Origin: Paenibacillus pinisoli
GTDB lineage: Bacteria > Bacillota > Bacilli > Paenibacillales > Paenibacillaceae
Direction of reading: 5' to 3'
Assembly: GCF_003605435.1 (NCBI RefSeq)
Contig: NZ_QXQB01000006.1
Coordinates: 186,001 to 250,000, forward strand
DNA: 64,000 nt
Shown: piece by piece, positions 34,520 to 43,105 of the stretch
How positions within the stretch are numbered: position 1 is the first letter of the stretch
Layout: the number at the start of each line of letters is the position of its first letter
Program-made: the position numbers and the translations under genes
Notes under the pieces: generated by a model
The model's database searches: none
The model's input: only the letters and a program-made list of their open reading frames with translations
What the model was told of the DNA's origin: nothing

Positions 34520-36394
34520 TCATTTCTGTTCTTTTTTCCAATTCGGCAAATGGTTCACGTAGCTGTCGGACAAATTCAGCAGCTCGAGCGCACGCTCGAA
34601 TTCATCTTCGGTCGCTTTGTTCTCATCGTTGTTGCCGTCGCCGGCGAGCGGGTAATGCTTGCCGTCCTCGAAGCCGCTGCCCGACATGAACAGCTCTTGG
34701 CTGCTCAAGAACGAGCCGCTTGGCAGGTAGTAGCGCTGTGGCAGGATGTTATAAGTCTGGTTGAACAAATCCTGGCCAAAATGAACCTGATCGTCCAAAG
34801 ACATGCCTAGCAAATTCGCAACAGTCGGAAGCACATCGACTTGGCCGCCGAGCTGCTCGTATTCGGCCGGCTGTGCCGTTTTGTCTGGATTCACGATCAC
34901 GAGCGGAATGTTGATCATGTCGGTGTACGTGTATTCACGCGAATAAATCTCCGCCATCAAATCCTTCTCATGGCGATCCAGAGAATAGATTGGGAGTCCC
35001 AGATGGTCGCCGTACAGGACGATCAAGCTGTTGTCCCAGATGCCACGTGCCTTCAGATCCTCGATAAATTTGCCGAGCGCATGGTCGGCATAGTTCTGCG
35101 AGACGATATAGTCGCCGACAAGCGTGTTGTCGAAGCGTTCCGGCAGCTTGATGAGTCTCTTGTTATCCGGAATGGTGTACGGATGGTGAGCCGTCATGGA
35201 GATAACCTGGGCGTAGAACGGATTGTCGTTCTTGTCCATGCGCTCCAATTCGTCGATTGTCTTCTTGTATAGCATCTCGTCGGAAGCGCCGAAGAATACG
35301 GTGTCTTCCGTTCCGAAAAACTCTGCATCGTAATAGCGATCGAAGCCGATTGCCTTATACAGCTCGCCGCGGTTCCAGAATTCCACGACATTCGTATGGA
35401 ATGTCGCCGTATCATAGCCGTGGCTCTTCAGCAGCTTCGGCAAGCTAGGCAGCTCTTTGCCGGCATACATCTGAGTTGCCGCTCCGCGAGGAGGGATGTA
35501 CAGCGATGTATTCACGACGAACTCTGCATCGGACGTATTGCCTTGTCCCACCTGTTGGTAGAAGTGCTTGAAATAGCTGTTCTCTTTCACCAGCTTGTTC
35601 AGGTTCGGCATGATTTCCTGGCCTTCGATGCTAAGACCTACCAAGAAGTTCTGCATGGACTCCATCTGCAGGACAATCAGATTCTTGCCGCTTGCTGTCC
35701 CTTGCAAGACAGGTACTGCAGAAGGTTCAGTCTTCTTGACGGTGTTGATTTTCTCTTGCGAGATTTGGTCTGGATCGACATAGTCGATTTCTTTATTGGA
35801 GAAGATGGTATATGCTTCGTAGCTGAGAATGCCCATTTGCTCTGCTTTGACAATTTCGTTCATGCTGGCGCGGTTCGGCAGCACGTTGAACAGGCAGATC
35901 GCCAGCGACACGGTCAGCAAGCCGACAACGAGCCTAGTGTTCATTTTGCGCTTGAACGAGTTTTTCCACTCTACCGCCTTGTTTTTGCGGAACATCAGGA
36001 ACATCAGGATCACGACATCCGTGTAGATAAATAGGAAGTAAGGATCCATAAGCGAAAATACGCTGTTTTTGACCGCGGTCACCTGGTTGACCTGAGCAAG
36101 TGCGAAATAGGTGACAATTACACCGTAATACTTGTAATACATGATTACTGCAAATAGAATAGATGTCATGGTCAGGTTCGCTATGAGATAATAGAGCAGC
36201 TTCCTCTTGCTGGCGAACCATTCAATGAGGCAGTACACGATGAGCACGAACGGAATTTCCTTCAGCAGGGTCGTCCAAGACGGGCCGCCCTCGAAAATAA
36301 CCATCCAAGCCAAGTAGCTTTTCAGAAGCATAATGAGCGAGAAAAACAAAATGGGACGAGTGCTCAATAGCCGCTTTGATGATAAGTTTGACAC
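34520..36394 (-). CDS. lipoteichoic acid synthase-like sulfatase-fold enzyme
   Basis: About 624 residues: five N-terminal membrane helices then an extracellular sulfatase-type domain. The catalytic Thr is in GQGNTSDAEF (~residue 287), and metal residues appear at LQMESMQ, FHTNVVEFWNRG, MTAHHPY and LYGDHLG. This layout is that of LtaS/YfnI enzymes, which polymerise glycerol phosphate onto a lipid anchor. GTG 36394 is chosen because AAGGAAGGG stands 5-6 bases upstream; an in-frame GTG at 36412 lacks a site. The mature domain may be released by cleavage as in LtaS, not visible here. Confidence 0.92.
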   Translation of the reverse strand: MSNLSSKRLLSTRPILFFSLIMLLKSYLAWMVIFEGGPSWTTLLKEIPFVLIVYCLIEWFASKRKLLYYLIANLTMTSILFAVIMYYKYYGVIVTYFALAQVNQVTAVKNSVFSLMDPYFLFIYTDVVILMFLMFRKNKAVEWKNSFKRKMNTRLVVGLLTVSLAICLFNVLPNRASMNEIVKAEQMGILSYEAYTIFSNKEIDYVDPDQISQEKINTVKKTEPSAVPVLQGTASGKNLIVLQMESMQNFLVGLSIEGQEIMPNLNKLVKENSYFKHFYQQVGQGNTSDAEFVVNTSLYIPPRGAATQMYAGKELPSLPKLLKSHGYDTATFHTNVVEFWNRGELYKAIGFDRYYDAEFFGTEDTVFFGASDEMLYKKTIDELERMDKNDNPFYAQVISMTAHHPYTIPDNKRLIKLPERFDNTLVGDYIVSQNYADHALGKFIEDLKARGIWDNSLIVLYGDHLGLPIYSLDRHEKDLMAEIYSREYTYTDMINIPLVIVNPDKTAQPAEYEQLGGQVDVLPTVANLLGMSLDDQVHFGQDLFNQTYNILPQRYYLPSGSFLSSQELFMSGSGFEDGKHYPLAGDGNNDENKATEDEFERALELLNLSDSYVNHLPNWKKEQK

Positions 36395-36637
36395 TTTGAC
36401 CCTTCCTTTCACAGCAAAAACCGGCCTTCTCCCCGAGCAGCCGTTACGCGCTTTTTTCTATAATTATAATCGTATTGTAAATCCACTATCATTATGCTCC
36501 TTCTAGGAGCCAATTGTCAAAAGGCAAAAGGGCCCTTAGCAGGAATGTCGAAAATTAACAAACGTTAGTCGCATCATCCTGATGCCGGCGGACGTCAATA
36601 GATAGGATATGCCATGTTACGAACAGGAGGAACTAGA

Positions 36638-37594
36638 ATGGGCAGAGGTAAGTTTATGATGCTGGTTGCGCTGGCGGTCGTTGTTGTGCTGGGCGCTTAT
36701 GCCGTACTAGAGAAGAAGGAATCGGTCACAGAGACGCCGCCGAAGCTGGCCGAGGGAGCGGATAACGGCTCCGGCGAGAGCGAAGGCGAGGTATCCGGTC
36801 AGATACCGCAAGAACCGGGCGGCGAGGCGTCCGAGACTCCTGCGACAGAGGGGCCGAGCGGCGGGGAAGCGACGACGCCTCCTGCAACGGACAAGCCTTC
36901 CGGCGGGGAAGCGTCAACGCCTCCAGCCACGACTAAGCCTGGCTCTGCCAGCGGCGGACAAGCCGGTATCTCCAAAGGCGAAGACGGAGCCATTGCGGTA
37001 ATCGGCAAGCCGGAGAGCATAGCCGCGCTAGTCAATCCCTTCAATATGCTTCCTGACGATTACGTGCCAAGCGATTTGGTCTATCCCGATGTCCGTTTTA
37101 TTTTCAATGAAAAAATCGAGAAGCGGATGATGCGCAAAGAAGCGGCCGAGGCGCTTGAGAATCTGTTCGCGGGCGCTGAGAAGGATAACATCTATCTGGC
37201 CGGCGTATCGGCGTACAGATCGCACAAGACGCAGAAAGCATTGTTCGACCGCTATGTGAAGCGTGATGGCTATGAGAAAGCAAGAACATACAGCGCATTA
37301 CCCGGAACTAGCGAGCATGAAACAGGGCTGGCCGTAGACGTGACCAGCAGCGACGGCAAGTGTGCAGCAGCGGATTGTTTTGGCGATACGAAGGAAGCGG
37401 ACTGGTTGAAAAAATATGCGGCGGATTACGGGTTCATTATTCGCTACCCGGAAGGGAAGCAGAATATAACGGGCTATCAATATGAACCTTGGCATTTGCG
37501 TTATGTAGGATCGGATCTGGCGGGCGAGATTGCGGCGAACGGGTCGACGCTGGAGGAATATTACGACGCTGTTCCGGTAAGCGGAAAGCAGTAA
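36638..37594 (+). CDS. VanY-type D-alanyl-D-alanine carboxypeptidase
   Basis: 318 residues. N-terminal membrane anchor (MMLVALAVVVVLGAYAVL), then a disordered linker with three Pro/Thr/Gly/Glu repeats (ATEGPSGGEATTPP-like, ~residues 60-105), then a peptidase_M15 VanY domain. The zinc motifs are SEHETGLAVDV and EPWHLRYVG. It trims the terminal D-Ala from wall peptides outside the cell. ATG 36638 follows ACAGGAGG; ATG 36614 would place that site inside the gene. Confidence 0.92.
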   Translation: MGRGKFMMLVALAVVVVLGAYAVLEKKESVTETPPKLAEGADNGSGESEGEVSGQIPQEPGGEASETPATEGPSGGEATTPPATDKPSGGEASTPPATTKPGSASGGQAGISKGEDGAIAVIGKPESIAALVNPFNMLPDDYVPSDLVYPDVRFIFNEKIEKRMMRKEAAEALENLFAGAEKDNIYLAGVSAYRSHKTQKALFDRYVKRDGYEKARTYSALPGTSEHETGLAVDVTSSDGKCAAADCFGDTKEADWLKKYAADYGFIIRYPEGKQNITGYQYEPWHLRYVGSDLAGEIAANGSTLEEYYDAVPVSGKQ

Positions 37595-37710
37595 AGAATG
37601 ATAAGATGAAGGCAGACGCACAATAGAAAAACGGTGGCGCAGCATTGCGGTAAGCGGCAAGTCCCATTGCATGAATGCTTGTCCGGAGGCTGCGCCTGTG
37701 AGGCGGTTCT

Positions 37711-37866
37711 TTAAATTTTGGATTCAAATGTTTTGCAGTCGGTTTCCTCGGAGTGGCTGGCCTGCTTGCCGCGGTTGCTGACCACATAGATTCTGCTCGC
37801 AGCGCAATTGTTCCCTGCCGCCCAAAACTTGCATGAGTTCACTTCACATAATACGTCCTTTGCCAT
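37711..37866 (-). CDS. DUF1540 small cysteine protein
   Basis: 51 residues: CEVNSCKFWAAGNNCAASRI...TDCKTF, the spacing of the DUF1540 domain with four conserved Cys that probably bind one metal. AGGAGGTG lies 9 bases before ATG 37866. Function unknown; members are common in spore-formers. Convergent with the VanY gene and divergent from cardiolipin synthase. Confidence 0.9.
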   Translation of the reverse strand: MAKDVLCEVNSCKFWAAGNNCAASRIYVVSNRGKQASHSEETDCKTFESKI

Positions 37867-37959
37867 CTTCCATTCACCTCCTATGAATAGGATGGTCAAG
37901 GGAAAGCCTCTTTTATACTTAGTACAAATCGGATTTGTGGCGACACGGAGGTGCCGAGC

Positions 37960-39414
37960 GTGCATATTACCATGCTCCAAAATATTTCTTTGATCATTAT
38001 GCTGCTCAACATTTTTCTGGCGATTACCGTCATATTCCTGGAGCGGCGCAATGCCAGCTCGACTTGGGCTTGGCTGATGGTTTTGTTCTTTATTCCGGTG
38101 CTTGGATTTATTATGTATCTGGTGCTGGGTCAGAAGGTGCGGAAGCGGCAGCTGAACAAGCTGCTCGGGGATAATCAGCGAATATTAGAGGATACGCTGG
38201 AGAAGCAAAGACAAGACTTGCTGGAGCATCGGCTGCTTCCGGAATCCAGCGATCTGTCGGACTATCAGGACATGATCTACATGAACCTGATTACGAGCTA
38301 TGCCCTGTATACGAGCAATAATTCTATTGAGATCTTTACCGAGGGCAATCAGAAGTTCGACGCGCTGATCGCGGATATAGAGGCGGCTCAGCATCATATT
38401 CACCTGGTGTATTATATTGTTCGCGATGATGCGCTGGGAAGGAAACTGGTCGGGGCGCTGACGAAGAAGGCGGCGCAGGGCGTCGAGGTCCGGTTCCTGT
38501 ACGACCATATCGGCAGCTCGAACTTGCCGAGAAAGTTTTTTCAGGAGCTTCGCGAGGCAGGCGGGATGGAAGCGGCGTTCTTCCCTTCGCGCATACCGTA
38601 CTTGAATTTGAAGATCAACTACCGCAATCATCGGAAGCTTGCTATTATTGACGGCCAGGTCGGTTACATAGGCGGGTTCAACATCGGCGACGAGTATTTG
38701 GGCCTGAACAAGCATTTTGGAGAATGGCGGGATACGCATCTGAAGGTGAAGGGCGGCGCTGTCTTGCAGATGCAAGCGCAGTTTCTGATGGACTGGAACC
38801 TCGCATCCTCCGGGCGCATCAATCTGAGCGAATCGTATTTCCCCGTTGTTCCTTTTGTGGGCAGCAAGATCGGCATGCAGCTGGTCGCGAGCGGACCGGA
38901 TACGGAGTATCAGGAGATCAAGAATGCGTACATTAAGATGATCTATTCTGCCAAAGATACCATCAGGCTGCAGACGCCTTACTTTGTACCGGATGAAAGT
39001 TTGATGACGGCTTTGCGTATCGCGGCGCTGTCCGGGGTCAAGGTATGCATTATGCTCCCGAGCAAGCCTGATCACTTCTTCGTTTATTGGGCAACGCATT
39101 CTTATCTGGGTGAGCTGCTGAAAAGCGGGGTGCAGGTCTATCTGTACGAGAAGGGCTTCCTTCATGCCAAGACGCTGGTGGTGGACGGCAAGACCGCATC
39201 CGTCGGAACGGCCAATCTGGATATACGCAGCTTTAAGCTTAACTTCGAAATGAATGCGTTCATCTATGATGAAGAGACGGCTGCGCGGCTAATCGATATC
39301 TTCGAGGAGGATGTGCTGCATTCCCGAATGCTGACTCAGGAGGATTACGACCAGCGGCCGCTATTCAATCGGTTCAGGGAGTCGATCTCCCGTTTGCTAA
39401 GTCCGATCCTATAA
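37960..39414 (+). CDS. cls: cardiolipin synthase
   Basis: 484 residues, typical length. Two N-terminal helices, then two phospholipase D half-domains with NHRKLAIIDG and FLHAKTLVVDG (HxK-x4-D). It joins two phosphatidylglycerol molecules into cardiolipin at the membrane. Start GTG 37960 has GGAGGTG 6 bases upstream; GTG 37951 overlaps that site and ATG 37972 is too far. Confidence 0.95.
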   Translation: MHITMLQNISLIIMLLNIFLAITVIFLERRNASSTWAWLMVLFFIPVLGFIMYLVLGQKVRKRQLNKLLGDNQRILEDTLEKQRQDLLEHRLLPESSDLSDYQDMIYMNLITSYALYTSNNSIEIFTEGNQKFDALIADIEAAQHHIHLVYYIVRDDALGRKLVGALTKKAAQGVEVRFLYDHIGSSNLPRKFFQELREAGGMEAAFFPSRIPYLNLKINYRNHRKLAIIDGQVGYIGGFNIGDEYLGLNKHFGEWRDTHLKVKGGAVLQMQAQFLMDWNLASSGRINLSESYFPVVPFVGSKIGMQLVASGPDTEYQEIKNAYIKMIYSAKDTIRLQTPYFVPDESLMTALRIAALSGVKVCIMLPSKPDHFFVYWATHSYLGELLKSGVQVYLYEKGFLHAKTLVVDGKTASVGTANLDIRSFKLNFEMNAFIYDEETAARLIDIFEEDVLHSRMLTQEDYDQRPLFNRFRESISRLLSPIL

Positions 39415-39423
39415 TCCGGGTAC

Positions 39424-39706
39424 ATAAAAAGGGATTTCGCTTATCGATGATAACCGAAATCCCTTTACGTTTCTGAAAACCAGCTATTCAATTTCTTCAA
39501 ACGCTCCATTCTACTGCTTGCACAGCCACTTGAATTAGGGTGTTGCAGGTTTGCTCATGTATTAACCGCTTCCGTACTATCCACTTCCAACCTATCCAAC
39601 TGCACTGAGTTCCCGCATGCTCCTGATACGGCTGGCTCCTTCCCGCGTTAGTGGAACACGCTTCGCTAACCTACTTCAATGGACTATCCCCTCTCGTTTG
39701 TTATGA
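39424..39706 (-). ncRNA. candidate structured small RNA
   Basis: A minus-strand transcript of about 280 nt implied by a consensus promoter (39739-39711) and a terminator with TTTTT. The interior has no substantial ORF. Long-range pairing is visible: CAAACG near the 5' end with CGTTTG near the 3' end, and CCATT with AATGG. Local hairpins include GTTAG/CTAAC and GTTG-GGTT with AACC-CAAC. It lies between cls (convergent) and perR (divergent). It does not match the tmRNA, RNase P or SRP motifs I know; a 6S RNA is not excluded. Confidence 0.6.
39428..39466. terminator. terminator shared by cls and the candidate RNA
   Basis: AAAGGGATTTCG / CGAAATCCCTTT, 12 bp, 15-base loop. The minus-strand copy ends in TTTTT, so it is strongest for the RNA. 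Confidence 0.85.
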
Positions 39707-39710
39707 CTCT

Positions 39711-39739
39711 ATTATAGCCTATTATTTTAATTTTGTAAA
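39711..39739 (-). promoter_or_regulatory. promoter of the candidate RNA
   Basis: Minus strand: TTTACA (39739-39734), 17-bp spacer, perfect TATAAT (39716-39711). One of the best sigma-A matches in the window. Confidence 0.75.
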
Positions 39740-39799
39740 TATTCAGACAACTCATAGATGTGTCAAAATCGTTACGTTGGCGTTAAGAAATGGGGACGG

Positions 39800-39836
39800 T
39801 TGACGGTGCCCGGATATGAATTTATACTTAGTCTAA
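39800..39836 (+). promoter_or_regulatory. perR promoter with overlapping PerR-like box
   Basis: TTGACG (39800-39805), 17-bp spacer, TATACT (39823-39828). Overlapping the -10 is TTATACTTAGTCTAA (39822-39836), a 7-1-7 palindrome with one mismatch, like the Per box, suggesting autoregulation. Confidence 0.7.
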
Positions 39837-39867
39837 AATCATATTACGAAGGCGGCATGAAGAAGTC

Positions 39868-40260
39868 ATGAACAAAATAAACTTAACTATACAGAGGAAA
39901 GCCGTGTACGAGGTTGTACAGCAGGCGTTCGACCACCCGACAGCGGCAGATGTGATTGAGAGATTGCGCAGCAACGGCCATAACTTTGCTTATGGCACAG
40001 TCTATAATTCTCTTCGCTACTTGACGGATGTCGGACTCATTCGTGAGCTGAAGCTAGGGGAGGCGGTAAGCCGCTACGATGCCAGAATGGAAGATCATCA
40101 GCATATTATGTGCGTGAAGTGCGGGCGAGTGGACGAGGTATTGGCCGACGTGCCTGCAGAATGGATGGCAAGCGTGGCGAAGGAAACCGGATACCGCATT
40201 GAGCATGCCCATGTCGTTCTCGAGGGGGTGTGCGGGACGTGCGCGAGCAAAACTTCATGA
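39868..40260 (+). CDS. perR: PerR-type Fur family peroxide sensor
   Basis: 130 residues. The regulatory metal ligands of B. subtilis PerR have counterparts: His in DHPTAAD, Asp in SRYD, and two His in DHQH. The structural zinc site is present as CVKC and CGTC. Recognition helix AYGTVYNSLRYL. It represses peroxide-defence genes until Fe-catalysed His oxidation releases it. The stop overlaps the start of the next regulator (ATGA). PerR-like boxes occur in its own promoter and that of katA. Confidence 0.9.
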   Translation: MNKINLTIQRKAVYEVVQQAFDHPTAADVIERLRSNGHNFAYGTVYNSLRYLTDVGLIRELKLGEAVSRYDARMEDHQHIMCVKCGRVDEVLADVPAEWMASVAKETGYRIEHAHVVLEGVCGTCASKTS

Positions 40261-41003
40261 CGGACCCGTCTTCGCAGACGGGCATGCTCTGTTCCTTGAC
40301 GCAGAGGGTAATGATTATCAGTCCGCTGCCCGACCGGGTGCGCAGTCTGCTGGTAGCTCTGTCGGCTGAATGCTTTGATGTATTCTCTTTGCATGAATTC
40401 AATAAGGGCATGCTGCCAGCGCTGCAGCCGGAGCTGCTTGTATACGATGCCTTGCCGCTGCCGCTGCCGTCTGAAGGCCATACGCTGGAAGGGGGCGCTG
40501 AGCTGCTGGCTGATGCGAGGGACTATCATGTTCCGGTGCTTGTGCTGCTGGACGCTCCTTCTTTCGAAGAGCATAAGGACGAGGAGTTCCCTGGCGCTGA
40601 GCTGCTGAAGTGGCCGGCCCTGCCCGAGGAGGCGCTAAGCCGCATCCATAGCATGCTGGAGAATCGCCCAGCTCAAGCAGGCAGCTTGGAAGACATACGC
40701 GTCTTCAAGGATATTCGCGTCGATCTGCGCAAGATGAAGGTGGAGCGGTCAGGCGTGCGAGTCGAGCTGACGAAGACGGAATACGACTTGCTGCTGTATT
40801 TTATCCATTCCGACGGGTCTGTGCTGACGAGAGAGATGCTGCTGGATGACGTCTGGGGCTCGCAGTTCTACGGCGGCAGCAATGTGGTCGATGTGCACAT
40901 CAAGACGCTGCGCAAGAAGCTGAAGGACAGCGCTGTATCGCCCCGTTATATCGTGACGGTCCGCGGAGCGGGCTACAGGCTTGCGGATGACGGCTTGCAT
41001 TAA
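40257..41003 (+). CDS. OmpR-type regulator with incomplete receiver domain
   Basis: 248 residues. C-terminal winged helix (residues ~155-245, ELTKTEYDLLLYFIHSDGSVLTREMLLDDVWG...VVDVHIKTLRKKLK) is a clear Trans_reg_C domain. The N-terminal half resembles a receiver (VYDALP could hold the Asp, ELLKWPA the Lys), but the conserved acidic pair after strand 1 is replaced (MIISPLP). Phosphorylation is therefore doubtful. No kinase is adjacent. ATG overlaps the perR stop, and 11-bp repeats suited to this family lie just downstream before katA. Likely works with PerR on katA. Confidence 0.85.
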   Translation: MTDPSSQTGMLCSLTQRVMIISPLPDRVRSLLVALSAECFDVFSLHEFNKGMLPALQPELLVYDALPLPLPSEGHTLEGGAELLADARDYHVPVLVLLDAPSFEEHKDEEFPGAELLKWPALPEEALSRIHSMLENRPAQAGSLEDIRVFKDIRVDLRKMKVERSGVRVELTKTEYDLLLYFIHSDGSVLTREMLLDDVWGSQFYGGSNVVDVHIKTLRKKLKDSAVSPRYIVTVRGAGYRLADDGLH

Positions 41004-41039
41004 CCGGTTTATTTGCTTGGCGTTAGCGCACCGATGAAC

Positions 41040-41156
41040 TTTCAACTCCGTTCTTAAATGCGTTCATCTAATGTTCATGCACCGTTCATCATGATTTCAT
41101 GACAACCGGACACCGTGAAGTTACAATTAGTTTAAAGATTTAGATCAAGTCTAAAT
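41040..41156 (+). promoter_or_regulatory. katA control region: 11-bp repeats, promoter and PerR-like box
   Basis: GTTCATC, GTTCATG and GTTCATC begin at 41062, 41073 and 41084, with weaker TTTCATG at 41095 and TTTCAAC at 41040, an 11-bp phase typical of OmpR/PhoB tandem binding. The promoter is ATGACA (41099-41104), 17-bp spacer, TACAAT (41122-41127). A perfect 7-bp inverted repeat, ATTTAGATCAAGTCTAAAT (41138-41156), lies just past the start and shares AGTCTAA with the perR box. Confidence 0.7.
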
Positions 41157-41179
41157 ATATAACTGATGAGGTGGATATA

Positions 41180-42646
41180 ATGGACAATCGATTGACGACC
41201 AATCAAGGCGCGCCTGTAGGCGATAATCAAAACTCCAGAACGGCAGGGCAGCGCGGCCCTACTTTGCTAGAAGACTATCATTTGCTAGAGAAGATTGCGC
41301 ATTTCGATCGTGAGCGCATTCCGGAGCGTGTCGTGCATGCGCGCGGGGCTGGAGCCCACGGCGTATTCCGGCTGGAGAACAGCATGGAGGAGCATACGAA
41401 GGCACATTTCCTGGGTGCCGCGGGTACTGAGACTCCGGTATTCGTGCGATTCTCAACGGTTATCCATGGCACCGGCTCTCCCGAGACGGCTCGCGATCCG
41501 CGCGGCTTTGCCGTGAAGTTCTATACACAGGAAGGCAACTACGATCTGGTGGGGAACCATCTCCCGGTCTTTTTTATCCGCGATGCCCTCAAGTTCCCTG
41601 ATATGGTGCACTCCCTGAAGCCTGCTCCGAACACGAACATTCAGGAGCCGGCGCGCTATTGGGACTTTATGACGCTGTCACCCGAATCAACACATATGCT
41701 GACCTGGCTGTTCTCCGATGATGGAACGCCTGCGTCCTATCGCGAGATGGACGGCTTTGGCGTACATGCGTACAAGTGGATTAACGCGGCAGGCAAGCAA
41801 ACGTATGTCAAGTACACATGGAAGTCGCTGCAAGGCGTGCGCAACTTTACCGCGAAGGAAGCTGCGGAGACGCAGGCAAAAGATTTTAACCACGCTACCC
41901 GTGATTTGTATGAGGCAATCGAGCTTGGCAATTACCCGGAGTGGGAGTTGCATGTGCAGTTGATGCCGGTCGAGCATGTCGATCGTTATGCATTTGACCC
42001 GCTAGATCCGACCAAGATCTGGCCGGAGGATATGTATCCGCTTCGCAAGGTAGGCACGATGACGCTGAACCGCAATCCGCTCAATTATTTTTCGGAAGTG
42101 GAGCAGTCGGCATTCGCCCCTAGCGTATTGGTGCCGGGCATCGAGCCATCGGAGGATAAGCTGCTGCAGGGCAGACTGTTCTCGTATCCGGATACGCAGC
42201 GTTACCGGCTTGGAGCCAACTACTTGAACATCCCGGTCAATTGCCCATATGCGCCTGTGCGCAATTATCAGCGCGACGGAGCGATGACGATGAAAGCTGA
42301 TCCTTCGCCGGTCAATTACGAGCCGAACAGCGATTCCGGCAGTCCGAAGGAGGACGCAGCATATCAGGATTCGTCCATTCCGCTTCAAGGGAACGCAGGT
42401 CGTCAGAGAATCGACAAGACGGACGATTTCACACAGGCGGGCGAGCGCTACCGCAGTTTGCCGGAGGAGCAGCAGCGCAATCTCGTATCCAACCTGGTCA
42501 ACGATTTGAAGGCGACGAACGACGAAATTCGCTTGCGCGCAATCTGCAACTTCTTCCGCGCCGACCGGACGCTCGGAACGAAGCTTTCCGAAGAGCTTGA
42601 TGTGGATATCAGCAAGTTCATCCCTCAGGGGCATGTCCAAGCGTAA
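41180..42646 (+). CDS. katA: haem catalase
   Basis: 488-residue monofunctional clade 3-type catalase, decomposing H2O2. Distal His in RVVHARGAGAHG, NADPH/haem motif FSTVIHGTGSPET, Asn in NHLPVFFIRDA and proximal Tyr in RLFSYPDTQRYRLG. ATG 41180 follows GATGAGGTGG; the GTG at 41171 overlaps that site. Its promoter region carries both a PerR-like palindrome and an 11-bp repeat array. Confidence 0.97.
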   Translation: MDNRLTTNQGAPVGDNQNSRTAGQRGPTLLEDYHLLEKIAHFDRERIPERVVHARGAGAHGVFRLENSMEEHTKAHFLGAAGTETPVFVRFSTVIHGTGSPETARDPRGFAVKFYTQEGNYDLVGNHLPVFFIRDALKFPDMVHSLKPAPNTNIQEPARYWDFMTLSPESTHMLTWLFSDDGTPASYREMDGFGVHAYKWINAAGKQTYVKYTWKSLQGVRNFTAKEAAETQAKDFNHATRDLYEAIELGNYPEWELHVQLMPVEHVDRYAFDPLDPTKIWPEDMYPLRKVGTMTLNRNPLNYFSEVEQSAFAPSVLVPGIEPSEDKLLQGRLFSYPDTQRYRLGANYLNIPVNCPYAPVRNYQRDGAMTMKADPSPVNYEPNSDSGSPKEDAAYQDSSIPLQGNAGRQRIDKTDDFTQAGERYRSLPEEQQRNLVSNLVNDLKATNDEIRLRAICNFFRADRTLGTKLSEELDVDISKFIPQGHVQA

Positions 42647-42675
42647 GTTGCAAGCTATTCATATATAAGTTTATT

Positions 42676-42720
42676 GGCAGCGGTTTTTGTGCGGCACCTC
42701 GCACAGAAGCCGCTGCTTTT
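42676..42720 (+). terminator. intrinsic terminator after katA
   Basis: GGCAGCGG pairs with CCGCTGC, with inner TGTGCG/CGCACA, followed by TTTT. Confidence 0.8.
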
Positions 42721-42939
42721 GCGTTTGAGTATGTGTGCCTGATTTAAGCCATTGCAGTACGATTGCCGAGGATACACGTATCTCGCTTAGAAGCGGAATG
42801 TTCGTAACAAATTAGAGGTTGTCTAGGTGAGTGTGAGGGGAATGTACACAACGTATTTGATTACGAGCATGGCTGAGGTTAAACTAATAATTAGGTAAAT
42901 TTGTCGGAATAAGTAGGCTGTGTGGGAGAGCGGAGCTGC

Positions 42940-43060
42940 AAGCCGAGAAAGTCGGCTTAGGGAGCCGCCCGCGCGTGAAAGTAGAGCAGAAATCTGAGAA
43001 AATCGGCTAAGAGAGTCGCCACGCCCGCGCGCAGAAGCTGTAAGCTGTAAAACACGGCTT
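42940..43060. repeat. 51-bp-period repeat array (locus B)
   Basis: Units begin at 42940, 42991 and 43042, exactly 51 bp apart. The first starts AAGCCGAGAAAGTCGGCTT, identical over 17 bases to locus A units; the next two have AATCTGAGAAAATCGGCT and AAGCTGTAAAACACGGCTT. Tails are richer in CGCCCGCGCG than at locus A. The rest of the 42721-43105 gap holds no gene I can support. Confidence 0.8.
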
Positions 43061-43105
43061 AGAGGGGCGAGATGTAAGTCATAGAAGCAATGGAGGTTGC
43101 AGAGG

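Noticed and set aside
36395..36637. A regulatory RNA between the LtaS-like and VanY-like genes
   Set aside because: Only a short GCTCC/GGAGC palindrome and AT-rich sequence are seen, with no convincing promoter-terminator pair.
39495..39539. A 14-codon amphipathic peptide (MERLKKLNSWFSET) inside the candidate RNA
   Set aside because: It lacks a ribosome site and its bases are used in the closing helix of the RNA.
42842..42898. An 18-codon frame (MYTTYLITSMAEV...) between katA and the repeat array
   Set aside because: A GAGGGGA site is present, but there is no terminator or homology I recognise, and the length is within chance expectation.
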